Assembly (NCBI RefSeq): GCF_024508665.1
Contig: NZ_JANINP010000007.1
Location: 248,001 to 312,000 of the forward strand
Length of the DNA: 64,000 nucleotides
Reading direction: 5' to 3'
From: Sphingomonas sp.
Lineage (GTDB): Bacteria > Pseudomonadota > Alphaproteobacteria > Sphingomonadales > Sphingomonadaceae
The stretch's first letter is position 1; each line of letters starts with the position of its first letter. The notes under the pieces were generated by a model. It saw only the letters and a list, made by a program, of their open reading frames with translations, had not been told where the DNA came from and searched no databases. Positions 40,260 to 50,184 of this stretch are shown piece by piece. The translations under genes and the position numbers were made by a program.

Positions 40260-41573
40260 TCAATCGAGCCGCTGACTAGGCCGCCAGCGCGAGACGCGAT
40301 CCGCGTTCGGCATCTCGACCATTTCCCCCGGCGTAACCTCGACCCCCGCCCACAGCCGCGCGATCACCTCGCGGTCGAGCTTATCGCTTTCCTGCAGCAG
40401 ATGCGGGCACAATGCCGGCCAGTCATGCGCGCCCCAATCGGCGGGATTCTCCTGGCGAAGGACGGTCTTGCACGCGTCGTCATCCGCCAGAATGATGTCG
40501 CGCGGTTCGACCAAGCCGTTCGCAGCGGTGTCGTAGAAGACGCGCAGGCGCGGGCGGCTGGCGCGGCGGCCGTTGGACAGCACGATCGCCAGCCGCTGCG
40601 AGCGCAGGCGGACGACCATGCCGACCGGGAACACCGCAATGCTCTGGTAGAAAGTGAACAACAGGTCGCGATCGAATTGGCCGTTCCAGCCATGCATCGC
40701 GGTTACCGCTTCAATCGGGGACCAGGACTCCTTGTACGCGCGGTCCGACGTCAGCGCGTCATAAACGTCGCAGATCGCGCCCATCCGCGCTGCCAGGCTG
40801 ATCTCGCTGTCCTTAAGTCCGAACGGATAGCCGGTGCCGTCGATCTTTTCGTGATGATGGCGGCAGACGTCCATCACAATAGCGGGGATGGCGTCGGCCC
40901 GGCCGAGAATCGCGCAGCCGCGTTCGGGATGAAGCCGCGCGATGGCGAATTCCTCGTCGGTCAGCCGACCTGGCTTGTTGAGGATTTCGGACGGCACGTC
41001 CATCTTGCCGATGTCGTGCAACAGTCCCGCCAGGCCGAGTTCGCGCACCATGTCGTCGGCCAGTCCAAGGTGGTGGGCGAAATTGACCATCAGCGCGCAC
41101 ACCGCGACCGAATGCAGATAGCTGTAATCGTCCTTCGATTTGAGCCGGACGATACCGATCAGGGCATAGGCGTTGCGTTGCACCGATTCCGAAATCTCGT
41201 CGACGACTGCTCCGACCTGATCGGAGTCGATTGCCTTCCCCATTCGGGCATCCTCGAAAACGCCGCGGATGATTTCCCTTGTCCGCGCGACGATGTCGGC
41301 GGCGCGCTCGCGCTCGGCGGTGATGCCGGTGGGGATGTTGGCGGCGACGGGTTCAGTGATGATGATCGGCTCCGGCTCGTCGTCGACCGGGGCGAGTCCT
41401 CGCGCGGTGTCGATCGTCACGAAGGCGATGCCCGCGTCGCGCAGGGCGGCGATCTCGCCGTCCGATCGCAACAGGAACCGGCGGCGCCAGAACGGATGGC
41501 TGAGCCACGAGCCCTCTATGGCATGCAGGAACATGCCGGGGCGAAGCAGAGAGAGCGGGACTCGGCGCAGCAT
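40260..41573 (-). CDS. HD-GYP domain protein (putative c-di-GMP phosphodiesterase)
   Basis: GLLHDIGKMDVPSEILNKPGRLTDEEF and HHEKIDGTGYPFGL. Confidence 0.93.
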   Translation of the reverse strand: MLRRVPLSLLRPGMFLHAIEGSWLSHPFWRRRFLLRSDGEIAALRDAGIAFVTIDTARGLAPVDDEPEPIIITEPVAANIPTGITAERERAADIVARTREIIRGVFEDARMGKAIDSDQVGAVVDEISESVQRNAYALIGIVRLKSKDDYSYLHSVAVCALMVNFAHHLGLADDMVRELGLAGLLHDIGKMDVPSEILNKPGRLTDEEFAIARLHPERGCAILGRADAIPAIVMDVCRHHHEKIDGTGYPFGLKDSEISLAARMGAICDVYDALTSDRAYKESWSPIEAVTAMHGWNGQFDRDLLFTFYQSIAVFPVGMVVRLRSQRLAIVLSNGRRASRPRLRVFYDTAANGLVEPRDIILADDDACKTVLRQENPADWGAHDWPALCPHLLQESDKLDREVIARLWAGVEVTPGEMVEMPNADRVSRWRPSQRLD

Positions 41574-41717
41574 GCTCGCCTGAATAATCGATATCGGTTG
41601 ACAAGTTACTACTTTCGCAGTGTTTTCCTATCCGAGGATATGTCGGCCGTCGGGCTCTGTCTCCGCCGGATCGAGATCGACCTCACCAGGAGAAGGTGGC
41701 GCGCCGCATAGGGTGAT

Positions 41718-42425
41718 ATGGCTCAACACCAGCCGCAGGATCCGACACCAATGTCACGCGCAACCGCGATCGCTTATGCGGTCGCGCTGCCGATTTCATT
41801 GCTGCTGCTCGTGTTCCTACCTGTTGGCGATATCGGCTGGATGCCGGGCTGGATCTTCGTCGCGGCGCTGGCGATCGGGTTCGCGGCATCGGGGTTGGCG
41901 CTCGCCAAGGTCAATCCTGTCATCTTTCGTGCGCGCAGTCGCTTCCAGCCGGGGACCGAGCGTTGGGACTTGCCGCTGGTGGCGGTGATCCTGACCGCGA
42001 TGGTCGCAACCATTCCCGTCGCAAGCTTCGACGCGGGAAGGGCGCATTGGTCGCACGTGCCGCTGTGGTTGGTCGTGATCGGTTACGCTGCCTTGTTCGG
42101 CGGGATCGCGGGCACCGCCTGGGCGCAAGCGGTCAATCCGTTCTTCGAACCTGGCGTGCGCATCCAGTCGGAACGGCATCAGCGGGTGATCGACACCGGG
42201 CCTTATCGCTTCGTCCGGCACCCCGGCTACAGCGCCGCGGTGGCGATGTTCCTCGGCATGCCGCTGGCGCTCGCTTCCTGGTGGGGACTGCTTCCGGCCG
42301 CGATCGCGTCGATCCTGCTCGTCATCCGTACGGCCTGGGAAGACCGGCTGCTCCAGGGGCGCCTGCCCGGCTATCGCGAATATGCCGGTCGTGTGCGCGC
42401 AAGGCTTGTGCCCGGCATCTGGTGA
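41718..42425 (+). CDS. Isoprenylcysteine carboxylmethyltransferase-like membrane methyltransferase
   Basis: TGPYRFVRHPGYSAAVAMFLGMPLALASWWGL and EDRLLQGRLPGYREYAGRVRARLVPGIW. Confidence 0.88.
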   Translation: MAQHQPQDPTPMSRATAIAYAVALPISLLLLVFLPVGDIGWMPGWIFVAALAIGFAASGLALAKVNPVIFRARSRFQPGTERWDLPLVAVILTAMVATIPVASFDAGRAHWSHVPLWLVVIGYAALFGGIAGTAWAQAVNPFFEPGVRIQSERHQRVIDTGPYRFVRHPGYSAAVAMFLGMPLALASWWGLLPAAIASILLVIRTAWEDRLLQGRLPGYREYAGRVRARLVPGIW

Positions 42426-42464
42426 CGCCAAGTCGGGCGCACCGTCCGACAAGGAGCCTGCGCG

Positions 42465-43856
42465 ATGACCGACACCCGCACCGAAACCGATTCGATCGGC
42501 GCGATCGAAGTGCCGGCGGGCGCTTATTGGGGGGCGCAGACCCAGCGATCGATCGAGAATTTTCCCTTCGGCGAGCGCGAGCGCATGCCGATCGCGATCG
42601 TCCATGCGCTGGCCCTGGTGAAGCAGGCGGCGGCGCGGGTGAACCGCGCACATGGGCTAGCGGCGGAGAAGGCGGACGCGATCGAGGCGGCCGCCGCGGA
42701 AGTCGTCGCCGGCAAGCTCGACGACCAGTTTCCGCTGGTCATCTGGCAGACCGGCAGCGGCACCCAGTCGAACATGAACGTCAACGAGGTGATCGCCGGC
42801 CGCGCCAATGAGATGCTGACGGGCACGCGCGGCGGCAAGACGCCGATCCACCCCAATGACGACGTCAATATGAGCCAGTCGTCGAACGACAGCTTTCCGA
42901 CCGCACTGCACGTCGCGGCGGCGCTGGCGGCGACGCGGCGGCTTCTTCCCGCGCTCGATCGCCTCGCCGACGCGCTGCTCGTCAAAGCGGAGGCATGGGA
43001 CGATATCGTGAAGATCGGGCGGACGCATTTGCAGGATGCGACGCCGCTGACGCTGGGGCAGGAGTTTTCGGGCTATTACGCGCAACTCAAGCTGGCCCAT
43101 GCCCGCACCGAACCGTTCGTCGTCCATGCTTTGTCGAAGCTGGCGCAAGGCGGAACCGCCGTCGGAACCGGCCTCAACGCTCCGGCCGGATTCGCCGAGG
43201 AAATCGCCGCCGAATTGTCGAAACTGACCGGTTTCGCATTCGAGACCGCGCCTAACAAGTTCGAGGCGCTGGCCTCGAACGACACTTTGGTCGATTTTTC
43301 GGGACGATTGAACAGCCTGGCGGTGGCGCTGACCAAGATCGCCAACGACATTCGCCTGCTCGGATCGGGGCCGCGCTCGGGCATCGGCGAGCTGGTACTG
43401 CCGGCAAACGAGCCGGGCAGCTCGATCATGCCGGGCAAGGTCAATCCGACCCAGTGCGAGATGCTGACGATGGTCGCGGCGCAAGTGATCGGCAATCACC
43501 AGGCCGTGACGGTCGGCGGTATGCAGGGGCATCTCGAGCTCAACGTGTTCAAGCCGATGATCGGGGCCGCGGTGCTGCGGTCCGTCGACCTGCTGAGCGT
43601 CGGGATGGAGAGTTTTGCCGAACGGTGCGTCGAGGGAATGGAGCCCGACCGGCGCCGGATCGCCGAGTTGGTCGACCGCTCGCTGATGCTGGTCACCGCG
43701 CTCGCGCCGGAGATCGGCTACGACAATGCCGCGAAGATCGCGAAGCATGCGCATGCCGAAGGGATGACGCTGAAGGAAGCGGGGCTGGATTTGGGGCTGG
43801 TCGACGAGGCGACGTTCGACCGTGTGGTACGGCCGGAGAAGATGGTGGGGCGGTAA
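42465..43856 (+). CDS. fumC: Class II fumarate hydratase
   Basis: [55 protein letters not shown]. Confidence 0.98.
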   Translation: MTDTRTETDSIGAIEVPAGAYWGAQTQRSIENFPFGERERMPIAIVHALALVKQAAARVNRAHGLAAEKADAIEAAAAEVVAGKLDDQFPLVIWQTGSGTQSNMNVNEVIAGRANEMLTGTRGGKTPIHPNDDVNMSQSSNDSFPTALHVAAALAATRRLLPALDRLADALLVKAEAWDDIVKIGRTHLQDATPLTLGQEFSGYYAQLKLAHARTEPFVVHALSKLAQGGTAVGTGLNAPAGFAEEIAAELSKLTGFAFETAPNKFEALASNDTLVDFSGRLNSLAVALTKIANDIRLLGSGPRSGIGELVLPANEPGSSIMPGKVNPTQCEMLTMVAAQVIGNHQAVTVGGMQGHLELNVFKPMIGAAVLRSVDLLSVGMESFAERCVEGMEPDRRRIAELVDRSLMLVTALAPEIGYDNAAKIAKHAHAEGMTLKEAGLDLGLVDEATFDRVVRPEKMVGR

Positions 43857-43860
43857 GGCA

Positions 43861-44004
43861 AATCCTCCCCGCTTTGCCGGAGGGGGACCGCCGGCCGTAG
43901 GCTGGCGGTGGAGGGGGTCGGCCGCAATGGACTCGCTTGCGGCCTACCCCCTCCACCAAGCCGCTTCGCGCCTTGGTCCCCCTCCCCGTAAACGGGGAGG
44001 ATTT
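43861..44004. repeat. AATCCTCCCC-type inverted repeat, second copy
   Basis: AATCCTCCCCGCTTTGCCGGAGGGGGACCG ... GGTCCCCCTCCCCGTAAACGGGGAGGATT; resembles 37774-37930. Confidence 0.85.
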
Positions 44005-44005
44005 T

Positions 44006-44485
44006 TTAGCCCTTGATCCGCGCCACCTCGGCCTCAAGCTTGTTCAACGTCGTGCGCCAGCCTTCAGGCGCGCCGCCGACCATGGCCTTGGCCGCCTCGT
44101 CGTAGATTTCATATTCCTGCCGCACCGACATCAGCGAGCCGTCGCCGTCATCGGTGAAGGTCACGAACGTGCGCACCGCGAACGGCGCGTTGCCGCTGTC
44201 GTCGACATGGGCGCCGGCCTCGAACGACAGGCTTTCATTCTCGACCACGTCGATGAAGCGGCCATGGTTCCAGAATTTCTGACCGTCGGGCGCCTGCATG
44301 CAGATGTCGAAGCGGCCACCGGGGCGGCATTCGATCACCGCTTCGGGCGTGGTGAAATGTTCGGGGCTGAACCAGTTCTTCATATGCTCGGCCGTGGTCC
44401 AGGCCTGGAACACGATGGCGCGTGGCGCATCGAAATGGCGCTCGATCACGAGCGGTTCCGGGCGAATGATCGTCTTCTCGGTCAT
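44006..44485 (-). CDS. SRPBCC/AHSA1 domain protein
   Basis: IERHFDAPRAIVFQAWTTAEHMKNWFSPEHFTTP. Confidence 0.92.
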   Translation of the reverse strand: MTEKTIIRPEPLVIERHFDAPRAIVFQAWTTAEHMKNWFSPEHFTTPEAVIECRPGGRFDICMQAPDGQKFWNHGRFIDVVENESLSFEAGAHVDDSGNAPFAVRTFVTFTDDGDGSLMSVRQEYEIYDEAAKAMVGGAPEGWRTTLNKLEAEVARIKG

Positions 44486-44820
44486 TTTTGCTGTCCTTTC
44501 AGGGTGTTGACATAGTCCTCCAGCTTATCGAGTCGGCCTTCCCACTCGCTGCGGCAATCGGCGGTCCAGCGTTCGACCAGCCCGAACGTCTCGGTGTCGA
44601 TCCGGCAGGTCCGGACCCGCCCAGCCTTGTGGGACCGGACCAGCCCCGATTCCTCGAGCACCGCCAGGTGCTGCATGACGGCGGGAAGCGACATGGCGAA
44701 GGGGGACGCCAATTCGCTCACCGACATCGGCCGAAGCGCGAGCCTTTCCACCATCGCCCGCCGCGTCGAATCGGCGAGGGCGTGGAAGACGCGATCGAGA
44801 GAAGGTGATTCGTTAAGCAT
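44482..44820 (-). CDS. ArsR family transcriptional regulator
   Basis: LDRVFHALADSTRRAMVERLALRPMSVSELASPFAMSLPAVMQHLAVLEESGLVRSHKAGRVRTCRI. Confidence 0.93.
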   Translation of the reverse strand: MLNESPSLDRVFHALADSTRRAMVERLALRPMSVSELASPFAMSLPAVMQHLAVLEESGLVRSHKAGRVRTCRIDTETFGLVERWTADCRSEWEGRLDKLEDYVNTLKGQQK

Positions 44821-44841
44821 GCGCTTAAGTATTCCGAGTCT

Positions 44842-44867
44842 AACACTTTAGCAAGTGCTTTAGTGTT
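44842..44867. promoter_or_regulatory. Inverted repeat upstream of the ArsR gene, candidate operator
   Basis: AACACT-N14-AGTGTT; a second repeat TTAAGC-atgc-GCTTAA (44813-44828) spans the start codon. Confidence 0.45.
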
Positions 44868-44884
44868 GATCGGCCTATTTTCCC

Positions 44885-44959
44885 GTCACCCCAGCGAAAG
44901 CTGGGGTCTCGGGCGAGGGGCACGATAGGGCCGAAGACCCCAGTTTTCGCTGGGGTGAC
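44885..44959. repeat. REP-like CCCCAGC palindromic pair
   Basis: GTCACCCCAGCGAAAGCTGGGGTC ... GACCCCAGTTTTCGCTGGGGTGAC. Confidence 0.85.
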
Positions 44960-45018
44960 GGCATGGAACCTTCTGCGCCATCCGGCTTTCAATCACAGAC
45001 ATCACAGGGAGATATTGT

Positions 45019-45222
45019 GTGATCGGAGACTTCATCGCCGCTGCCATCGGCCGCAACATCGACCAGCGCGACGGGGAGGGAGGGACTCTCGGCGCGGTTG
45101 TCGGGGTGGCGACGTGGGAGGTTGCCAAGCGCGTCGTTCCCGCCGCGATCGTGCTCGGTGGCGCGGCGCTCGGCGCACGCTATCTGATGCGCAAGTTCGG
45201 GAACGAGCCCGCCAGCGCTTGA
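45019..45222 (+). CDS. Small hypothetical membrane-associated protein
   Basis: GTG-started 67-aa ORF after AGGGAG; hydrophobic VVPAAIVLGGAALGARYLMRKFG. Confidence 0.55.
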   Translation: MIGDFIAAAIGRNIDQRDGEGGTLGAVVGVATWEVAKRVVPAAIVLGGAALGARYLMRKFGNEPASA

Positions 45223-45253
45223 CGCGCCCCCTGCGCGCACGTCAGTAGCGCGC

Positions 45254-45910
45254 ATGATCGATCATCGTTCCTCGCAGCCGCCGGGCTTCAAACGCCGTGG
45301 CCTGATGTTCGTGCTGTCCTCGCCGTCCGGCGCCGGCAAGTCGACCATCGCCAACCGGTTGCTGGCGGAAGAGAATGGTCGCCTCAAGATGTCCATCTCC
45401 TACACGACGCGGCCGATGCGCCCAGGCGAGCAGGAGGGGCGCGAATATCATTTCGTCGATACCGACACGTTCAAGGACATGGTCGAAGACGACGCCTTCC
45501 TCGAATGGGCGCGGGTGTTCGACCAGCGCTACGGCACCCCGCGCGACACGGTGTTCAAGGACCTTGAGGCCGGGCAGGATATATTGTTCGACATCGACTG
45601 GCAGGGCGCGCAGCAGTTGTTTCAGCTTGCCGGGGGCGATGTCGTTCGCGTCTTCATCCTGCCGCCGGGTTTGAAGACGCTCCGCCAGCGACTGGAGGGG
45701 CGCAACACCGACAGCCAGGACATTATCGACCGCCGCATGGAACGCGCCCAGGCCGAAGTCAGCCACTGGGACGGCTATGATTATGTCCTGGTCAACGACG
45801 ATCTCGACGATTGCTTCGAATGCGTCCAGACGATCCTTACGGCCGAACGGCTGAAGCGCTCGCGCCAGCGCGGGCTGATCGGATTCATTCGCAAGCTGCC
45901 GGATAATTGA
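45254..45910 (+). CDS. gmk: Guanylate kinase
   Basis: VLSSPSGAGKSTIANRLL, SYTTRPMRPGEQEGREYHFVD. Confidence 0.97.
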   Translation: MIDHRSSQPPGFKRRGLMFVLSSPSGAGKSTIANRLLAEENGRLKMSISYTTRPMRPGEQEGREYHFVDTDTFKDMVEDDAFLEWARVFDQRYGTPRDTVFKDLEAGQDILFDIDWQGAQQLFQLAGGDVVRVFILPPGLKTLRQRLEGRNTDSQDIIDRRMERAQAEVSHWDGYDYVLVNDDLDDCFECVQTILTAERLKRSRQRGLIGFIRKLPDN

Positions 45911-45926
45911 TTGGGAGCCAGCAATA

Positions 45927-46080
45927 AACTCCCTCTCCCCTTGTGGGAGAGGGAGGGAGCGCCGTGGGCGCGGAAGGGTGAGGGGGAGTCACAGCCGATC
46001 TCGCTCGTGACTCCCCCTCACCCTTCCAACTCGCTGACGCGAGCGGGCCCCTTCCCTCTCCCACAAGGGGAGAGGGAGTT
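45927..46080. repeat. CCCTCTCCC-type inverted repeat
   Basis: AACTCCCTCTCCCCTTGTGGGAGAGGG ... CCCTCTCCCACAAGGGGAGAGGGAGTT. Confidence 0.85.
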
Positions 46081-46098
46081 GGCCATCGGCCGCGCACA

Positions 46099-46779
46099 CT
46101 AGACCAAACTCAGAAACCGCGCGGCTGCCTCGAAGTCGCGTTGCCGTGTCTCGCGCGCTTTCACCGCCAGCTCGTCCTCGCCCCATTGCTCGGCCTGCCA
46201 ATCCTCGTCGAGATTGGCGGCTCTCCAAACGGCGTCGGCGTCCATGGCGCGCTCGGCCAGCGCCAGCGCCAGGACCAAGGATCCCGTGATCGTCACGATC
46301 GGCGACAGCGGCGCGAGCTCGAATGGGGCGCGTGCGGCGACAGCGGCGCCCAGCCGATCGATCGTCGCATCGGGTTGGGCGCGGTGGATCACCCCGGTTA
46401 CGATCTCGAAATGTACGTCGTAGCGGTCGCGTGCCCAATCGAGCGGCGGATTCCATAAAGCGGTCTGACGCTCCACGAGCTCGGGGGGGCTCTCGGCGTG
46501 GTAACAGAGCAGGTCGCTCTCACCATAAGCGGCTAGGCCAGCGGCGAAGGCGGCGGGATCTGGCGCTATGCGGTCGATCGCGGCATTGGCGAGGCCGGTC
46601 AGCGGCATCGCGCGCGGATCGATATCGTCGGCGACCATGCGCCATTCGTCGGCGACGGCTTCGGCCAGGCCGGCGGTCGGCAGCACCAGCGGCGCGCGAC
46701 CCGGCGTGCGCACCGGCCGGTCGTCGAGCCGCACGCCGCGCTCGGCGTCGACGGTGACATCCTTCCAGAATCTCTTCAT
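46099..46779 (-). CDS. ATP12 family chaperone
   Basis: MKRFWKDVTVDAERGVRLDDRPVRTPGRAPLVLPTAGLAEAVADEW; LTGLANAAIDRI. Confidence 0.92.
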   Translation of the reverse strand: MKRFWKDVTVDAERGVRLDDRPVRTPGRAPLVLPTAGLAEAVADEWRMVADDIDPRAMPLTGLANAAIDRIAPDPAAFAAGLAAYGESDLLCYHAESPPELVERQTALWNPPLDWARDRYDVHFEIVTGVIHRAQPDATIDRLGAAVAARAPFELAPLSPIVTITGSLVLALALAERAMDADAVWRAANLDEDWQAEQWGEDELAVKARETRQRDFEAAARFLSLV

Positions 46780-47027
46780 CGCCGCGTCTTGGTCGTCCGT
46801 TTGGGCGGTTCGTCGACGGTGCGCCAGCGATGCGCGAGCGAGGCGGGAACCGCCCAGGACATATAAAGCGCCGACAGCACGATCGCGACGCCCAGCACCT
46901 TTGGAGGCCAGGTCGGCGCGCGCCCGATCAGGATCACCGCGAACACCGCGCCGGCGATCGCGAGCAGGCGGATAGCGGTGATGATCAGCCAACGGTTGCG
47001 GGATTGGACGGCGGAATCGGTCATCAT
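46776..47027 (-). CDS. Small membrane protein
   Basis: Two hydrophobic segments; 4-nt overlaps with both neighbouring genes. Confidence 0.7.
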   Translation of the reverse strand: MMTDSAVQSRNRWLIITAIRLLAIAGAVFAVILIGRAPTWPPKVLGVAIVLSALYMSWAVPASLAHRWRTVDEPPKRTTKTRR

Positions 47028-47695
47028 GCCTCCAGATGATGCGGCAGGTCGGCGACCGCAAGCGCCACGCCATGCGCGCCCGCCGCGACGAGTTCCTCGG
47101 CGGGATGATAGCCCCAGGCGACTCCCACCGCGCGGACGCCGGCATTCACCGCCATCAATATGTCGAAGCTGGTGTCGCCGATCATTACCGTTCGCGCCGG
47201 GTCGGCGCCGGCTTCCGCGATCGCCGCCGCGATCATCGACGGATGCGGCTTGGAGGGATGACGGTCCGCGGTCTGCAACGTGACGAAATGATGCTTCAGG
47301 CCATGCGCGGTCAGGATATGGTCGAGCCCGCGATCGGATTTGCCGGTGGCGACCCCCAGCATCCAGCCGTCGTCGGCGAGCTGCTCGACGATCGCGTCGA
47401 TGCCGTCGAACAATGGCTCGTCGGCGAGCGCGCCGCTGGTCCGCATCGCGAAGAATTTGTCCTTATACGCCTGGGCCAAGCGGCGGTGATCCAGGTCGCC
47501 GGCGTCCGGCAGCAGCGCCTGCATCGCTTCGACCAGGCTCAACCCGACGATGCGGCGGATGCGGTCGCGCGAGGGTACCTCGACCCGCGCCTCGGTCAGC
47601 GCCTCCTCGACCGCGCGGCAGATATTGGCCTGGCTGTCGACCAATGTCCCGTCGCAATCGAAGATTGCCAATCTGGTCGTCGCGGGGCCGCTCAC
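47024..47695 (-). CDS. HAD-IA family hydrolase
   Basis: LAIFDCDGTLVDSQANI, LGVATGKSDRG, MIGDTSFDILMAVNAG; GTG start. Confidence 0.94.
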   Translation of the reverse strand: MSGPATTRLAIFDCDGTLVDSQANICRAVEEALTEARVEVPSRDRIRRIVGLSLVEAMQALLPDAGDLDHRRLAQAYKDKFFAMRTSGALADEPLFDGIDAIVEQLADDGWMLGVATGKSDRGLDHILTAHGLKHHFVTLQTADRHPSKPHPSMIAAAIAEAGADPARTVMIGDTSFDILMAVNAGVRAVGVAWGYHPAEELVAAGAHGVALAVADLPHHLEA

Positions 47696-48288
47696 GCGTT
47701 GCGCATCCAGTGCGCGATGCCGCGCCGTCCCGATGCCTCGACGCCGTCGGCGGCCGACAGCCGCGCTGCTTCGGACTTGTTCTGGCCGAGCTTCAGCGTG
47801 CCGCGCCAGGCGGCGATCTCCAGCCGGAAGCCGACGATCGCGCTCGTCATCTTGCCGAACAGCGCCGGGTCCATTTTGCCGCGGGTCCATGGCGTCTTGT
47901 CGAGCCGCTCTTCCTGATGAGCGGTCAGTTGATCGACCTGTGCGACCAGCGCGTCATGTTCCATCCGCCGCATCGTGCCTTCGAGTTCCACCGCGACGTA
48001 ATTCCAGGTCGGGACCTGATTGTCGTCGAGGCCGTACCAGTCCGGGCTGACATAGCCGTCAGGCCCTTGCGCCACGAACAAGGCGGTCGCGCCGTCGAGA
48101 TGACGGACGATGCCGTTGCCGCGCGCCAGATGCAGGCCGAGCGTGGTTTCGTCGAGCCACACGATTGGCACATGCGCGACGCGCGGGCCGTCCGGCGTCG
48201 CACAGAACAAGGCGCCGAAACCGAGTTCGGCGACCAACGCACGCATAGCGTCGCGATCTTCCCACCGGAACGCGGCATTGGGATGCAT
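47692..48288 (-). CDS. PaiB-like FMN-binding protein
   Basis: VPTWNYVAVELEG and KMTSAIVGFRLEIAAWRGTLKLGQNKS. Confidence 0.88.
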   Translation of the reverse strand: MHPNAAFRWEDRDAMRALVAELGFGALFCATPDGPRVAHVPIVWLDETTLGLHLARGNGIVRHLDGATALFVAQGPDGYVSPDWYGLDDNQVPTWNYVAVELEGTMRRMEHDALVAQVDQLTAHQEERLDKTPWTRGKMDPALFGKMTSAIVGFRLEIAAWRGTLKLGQNKSEAARLSAADGVEASGRRGIAHWMRNA

Positions 48289-49484
48289 CAGCGCCCCTTC
48301 CGAGGCGGCCCCTTGGGACCGCCCGATTTGGGCCTTGCAGGCTTTGCCCCGGCAGTCCTGGACCCGGCGGTCTTCGGGCGCGATCCACCCTTGCGCGGCT
48401 CTGCGACCGTTCCTCGGTTGCGGCGCTCGCCCTTGCGTTCCCTGCGCACCGATTTGGCATGGGCTTTCGCCTTGGCCTTTTGCGCGTGCTTGGTCGGCGG
48501 GGCCGGTTCGTCGAGCGGCATCATATTGCCCGCCATCTGGTCGAAGCCCAGGCTTGCCAGGCTTTCGGCGAAATGGGTCGGCAATTCGGCCTCGACATCG
48601 ATCTTGCCGCCATCGGGATGATCGACCGAAATACGGCGCGAATGGAGGTGCATCTTGCGGCTGATGCCGCCGCTCAGAAAGGCTTCGGGACCGCCATATT
48701 TGCCGTCGCCGACGATCGGATGGCCGATCGCCGCCATATGCACGCGCAATTGATGCGTGCGCCCGGTGAACGGCTGCAATTCGACCCAGGCGGCGCGGTT
48801 GCCGGCGCGCTCGATCACGCGATAGCGCGAACGGGCGGGCTGGCCCTCGGCTTCGTCGACATGCATCTTTTCGCCACCGGTGCCCGGCTGCTTGGCGATC
48901 GGCAATTCGATCATGCCGTCCTCGATCGACGGCACGCCGACGACCAAGGCCCAATACACTTTCTTTGCGGTGCGACCCGAAAACGTCTTGGCGAAGAATG
49001 CAGCCGCGCGCGCGGTGCGCGCGACGAGCAAGGCGCCCGACGTGTCCTTGTCGAGCCGATGGACCAGCTTGGGCCGCCCTTCATTGTCGAACTGCAGCGC
49101 GTCGAGCAGCCCGTCGACATGCTGGTGGGTCTTGGTCCCGCCTTGCGTCGCAAGCCCCGGCGGCTTGTTGAGCACAAATGCCTGCGGATCCTGATGGATC
49201 ACCAATTCGCGCGCGAAGGCGATCTCGTCTTCGGTAAGGGGAGGGCGCTCGCGCTTCGGCTTGCCGGCCACCGCGACGGGCTCGGGCGGAGGGAAGCGCA
49301 ATGTCTGTCCAGCGGCAATCCGGTCGCCCGGTGCGGCGCGCGCGCCATCCACGCGCAATTGGCCCGTGCGCGCCCATTTGGCGACGGTGGTGAAGCTGGT
49401 GTCGGGCAGATGCCGTTTGAACCAGCGATCGAGCCGGATGTCGTCGTCATCGGGTGCGACGATGAAGGTGCGGATCTCGCTCAT
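48288..49484 (-). CDS. RluA/RluC family pseudouridine synthase with basic C-terminal tail
   Basis: KLVHRLDKDTSGALLVARTARAAA and PFTGRTHQLRVHMAAIGHPIVGDGKYGG; K/R/P/G-rich tail. Confidence 0.95.
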   Translation of the reverse strand: MSEIRTFIVAPDDDDIRLDRWFKRHLPDTSFTTVAKWARTGQLRVDGARAAPGDRIAAGQTLRFPPPEPVAVAGKPKRERPPLTEDEIAFARELVIHQDPQAFVLNKPPGLATQGGTKTHQHVDGLLDALQFDNEGRPKLVHRLDKDTSGALLVARTARAAAFFAKTFSGRTAKKVYWALVVGVPSIEDGMIELPIAKQPGTGGEKMHVDEAEGQPARSRYRVIERAGNRAAWVELQPFTGRTHQLRVHMAAIGHPIVGDGKYGGPEAFLSGGISRKMHLHSRRISVDHPDGGKIDVEAELPTHFAESLASLGFDQMAGNMMPLDEPAPPTKHAQKAKAKAHAKSVRRERKGERRNRGTVAEPRKGGSRPKTAGSRTAGAKPARPKSGGPKGPPRKGR

Positions 49485-49852
49485 GCCATTGCCCGGATCA
49501 GGTGCAGCCCGGCGAACAGCGCGAGGATCGAGCCGATCGCCGAGACCAGGACATACGCGATCGCGATGCCCAATTCGCCGCGCTCGATCATCAGCACGGT
49601 GTCGAGGGAGAAGGAGGAAAAGGTGGTGAAGCCGCCCAGCACGCCGACGCCGAGCAGCAAGCGCGTATGTTCGCTGCCGCCGGTGCGCGCGAGGATTCCG
49701 GCGAGCACGCCCATCAGGAACCCGCCGATCAGGTTCACGGCGAGCGTACCCCAGGGATAATCGGGTCCGAACCAGCCGAGCGTCAGCTTGCCGACCCCAT
49801 AGCGCGCCGCGCTACCGACGGCGCCTCCGGCCATGACGAGAAGGAAATTCAT
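49481..49852 (-). CDS. crcB: Fluoride efflux transporter CrcB
   Basis: GGAVGSAARYGVGKL, WGTLAVNLIGGFLMGVL, GVLGGFTTFSSFSLDT. Confidence 0.96.
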   Translation of the reverse strand: MNFLLVMAGGAVGSAARYGVGKLTLGWFGPDYPWGTLAVNLIGGFLMGVLAGILARTGGSEHTRLLLGVGVLGGFTTFSSFSLDTVLMIERGELGIAIAYVLVSAIGSILALFAGLHLIRAMA

Positions 49853-49924
49853 TCGCGCGCTGTAGCCGGAGGCGGGCATTCGGACAAATGGCGGTTTTGC
49901 GGAGCGGGCGCGCGTCGTGCCAGT

Positions 49925-50014
49925 CGTCACCCCGGACTTGTTTCGGGGTCTAATCCTCAACAACGGAATCCAGCCGTTGTTGCCCGCTGGATGCCGGGAC
50001 GAGCCCGACATGAC
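49925..50014. repeat. Dispersed ~90-bp palindromic repeat, copy 4
   Basis: GTCACCCCGGACTTGTTTCGGGGTC ... GGAATCCAGCCGTTGTTG ... GGATGCCGGGACGAGCCCGACATGAC. Confidence 0.85.
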
Positions 50015-50184
50015 GAAAACTGGTTGACTGCTTGCTGCCCGAGGCCCCGGCCTTCGCCGGGGCGATCGCCGCGTTGCGGCGATCGGTTTTCAGCATCGAC
50101 GCGAACGGCGTGACCCTTGCTGTCCGTTATCGGGAGGGCGAGCTCGCGTCGATGCTGAAGCGGCTAGAAGAGATGAGAACCCAA

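Noticed and set aside
49853-49925. Fluoride riboswitch upstream of crcB
   Set aside because: No crcB-motif conserved sequence recognised, and crcB is the first gene of a housekeeping operon
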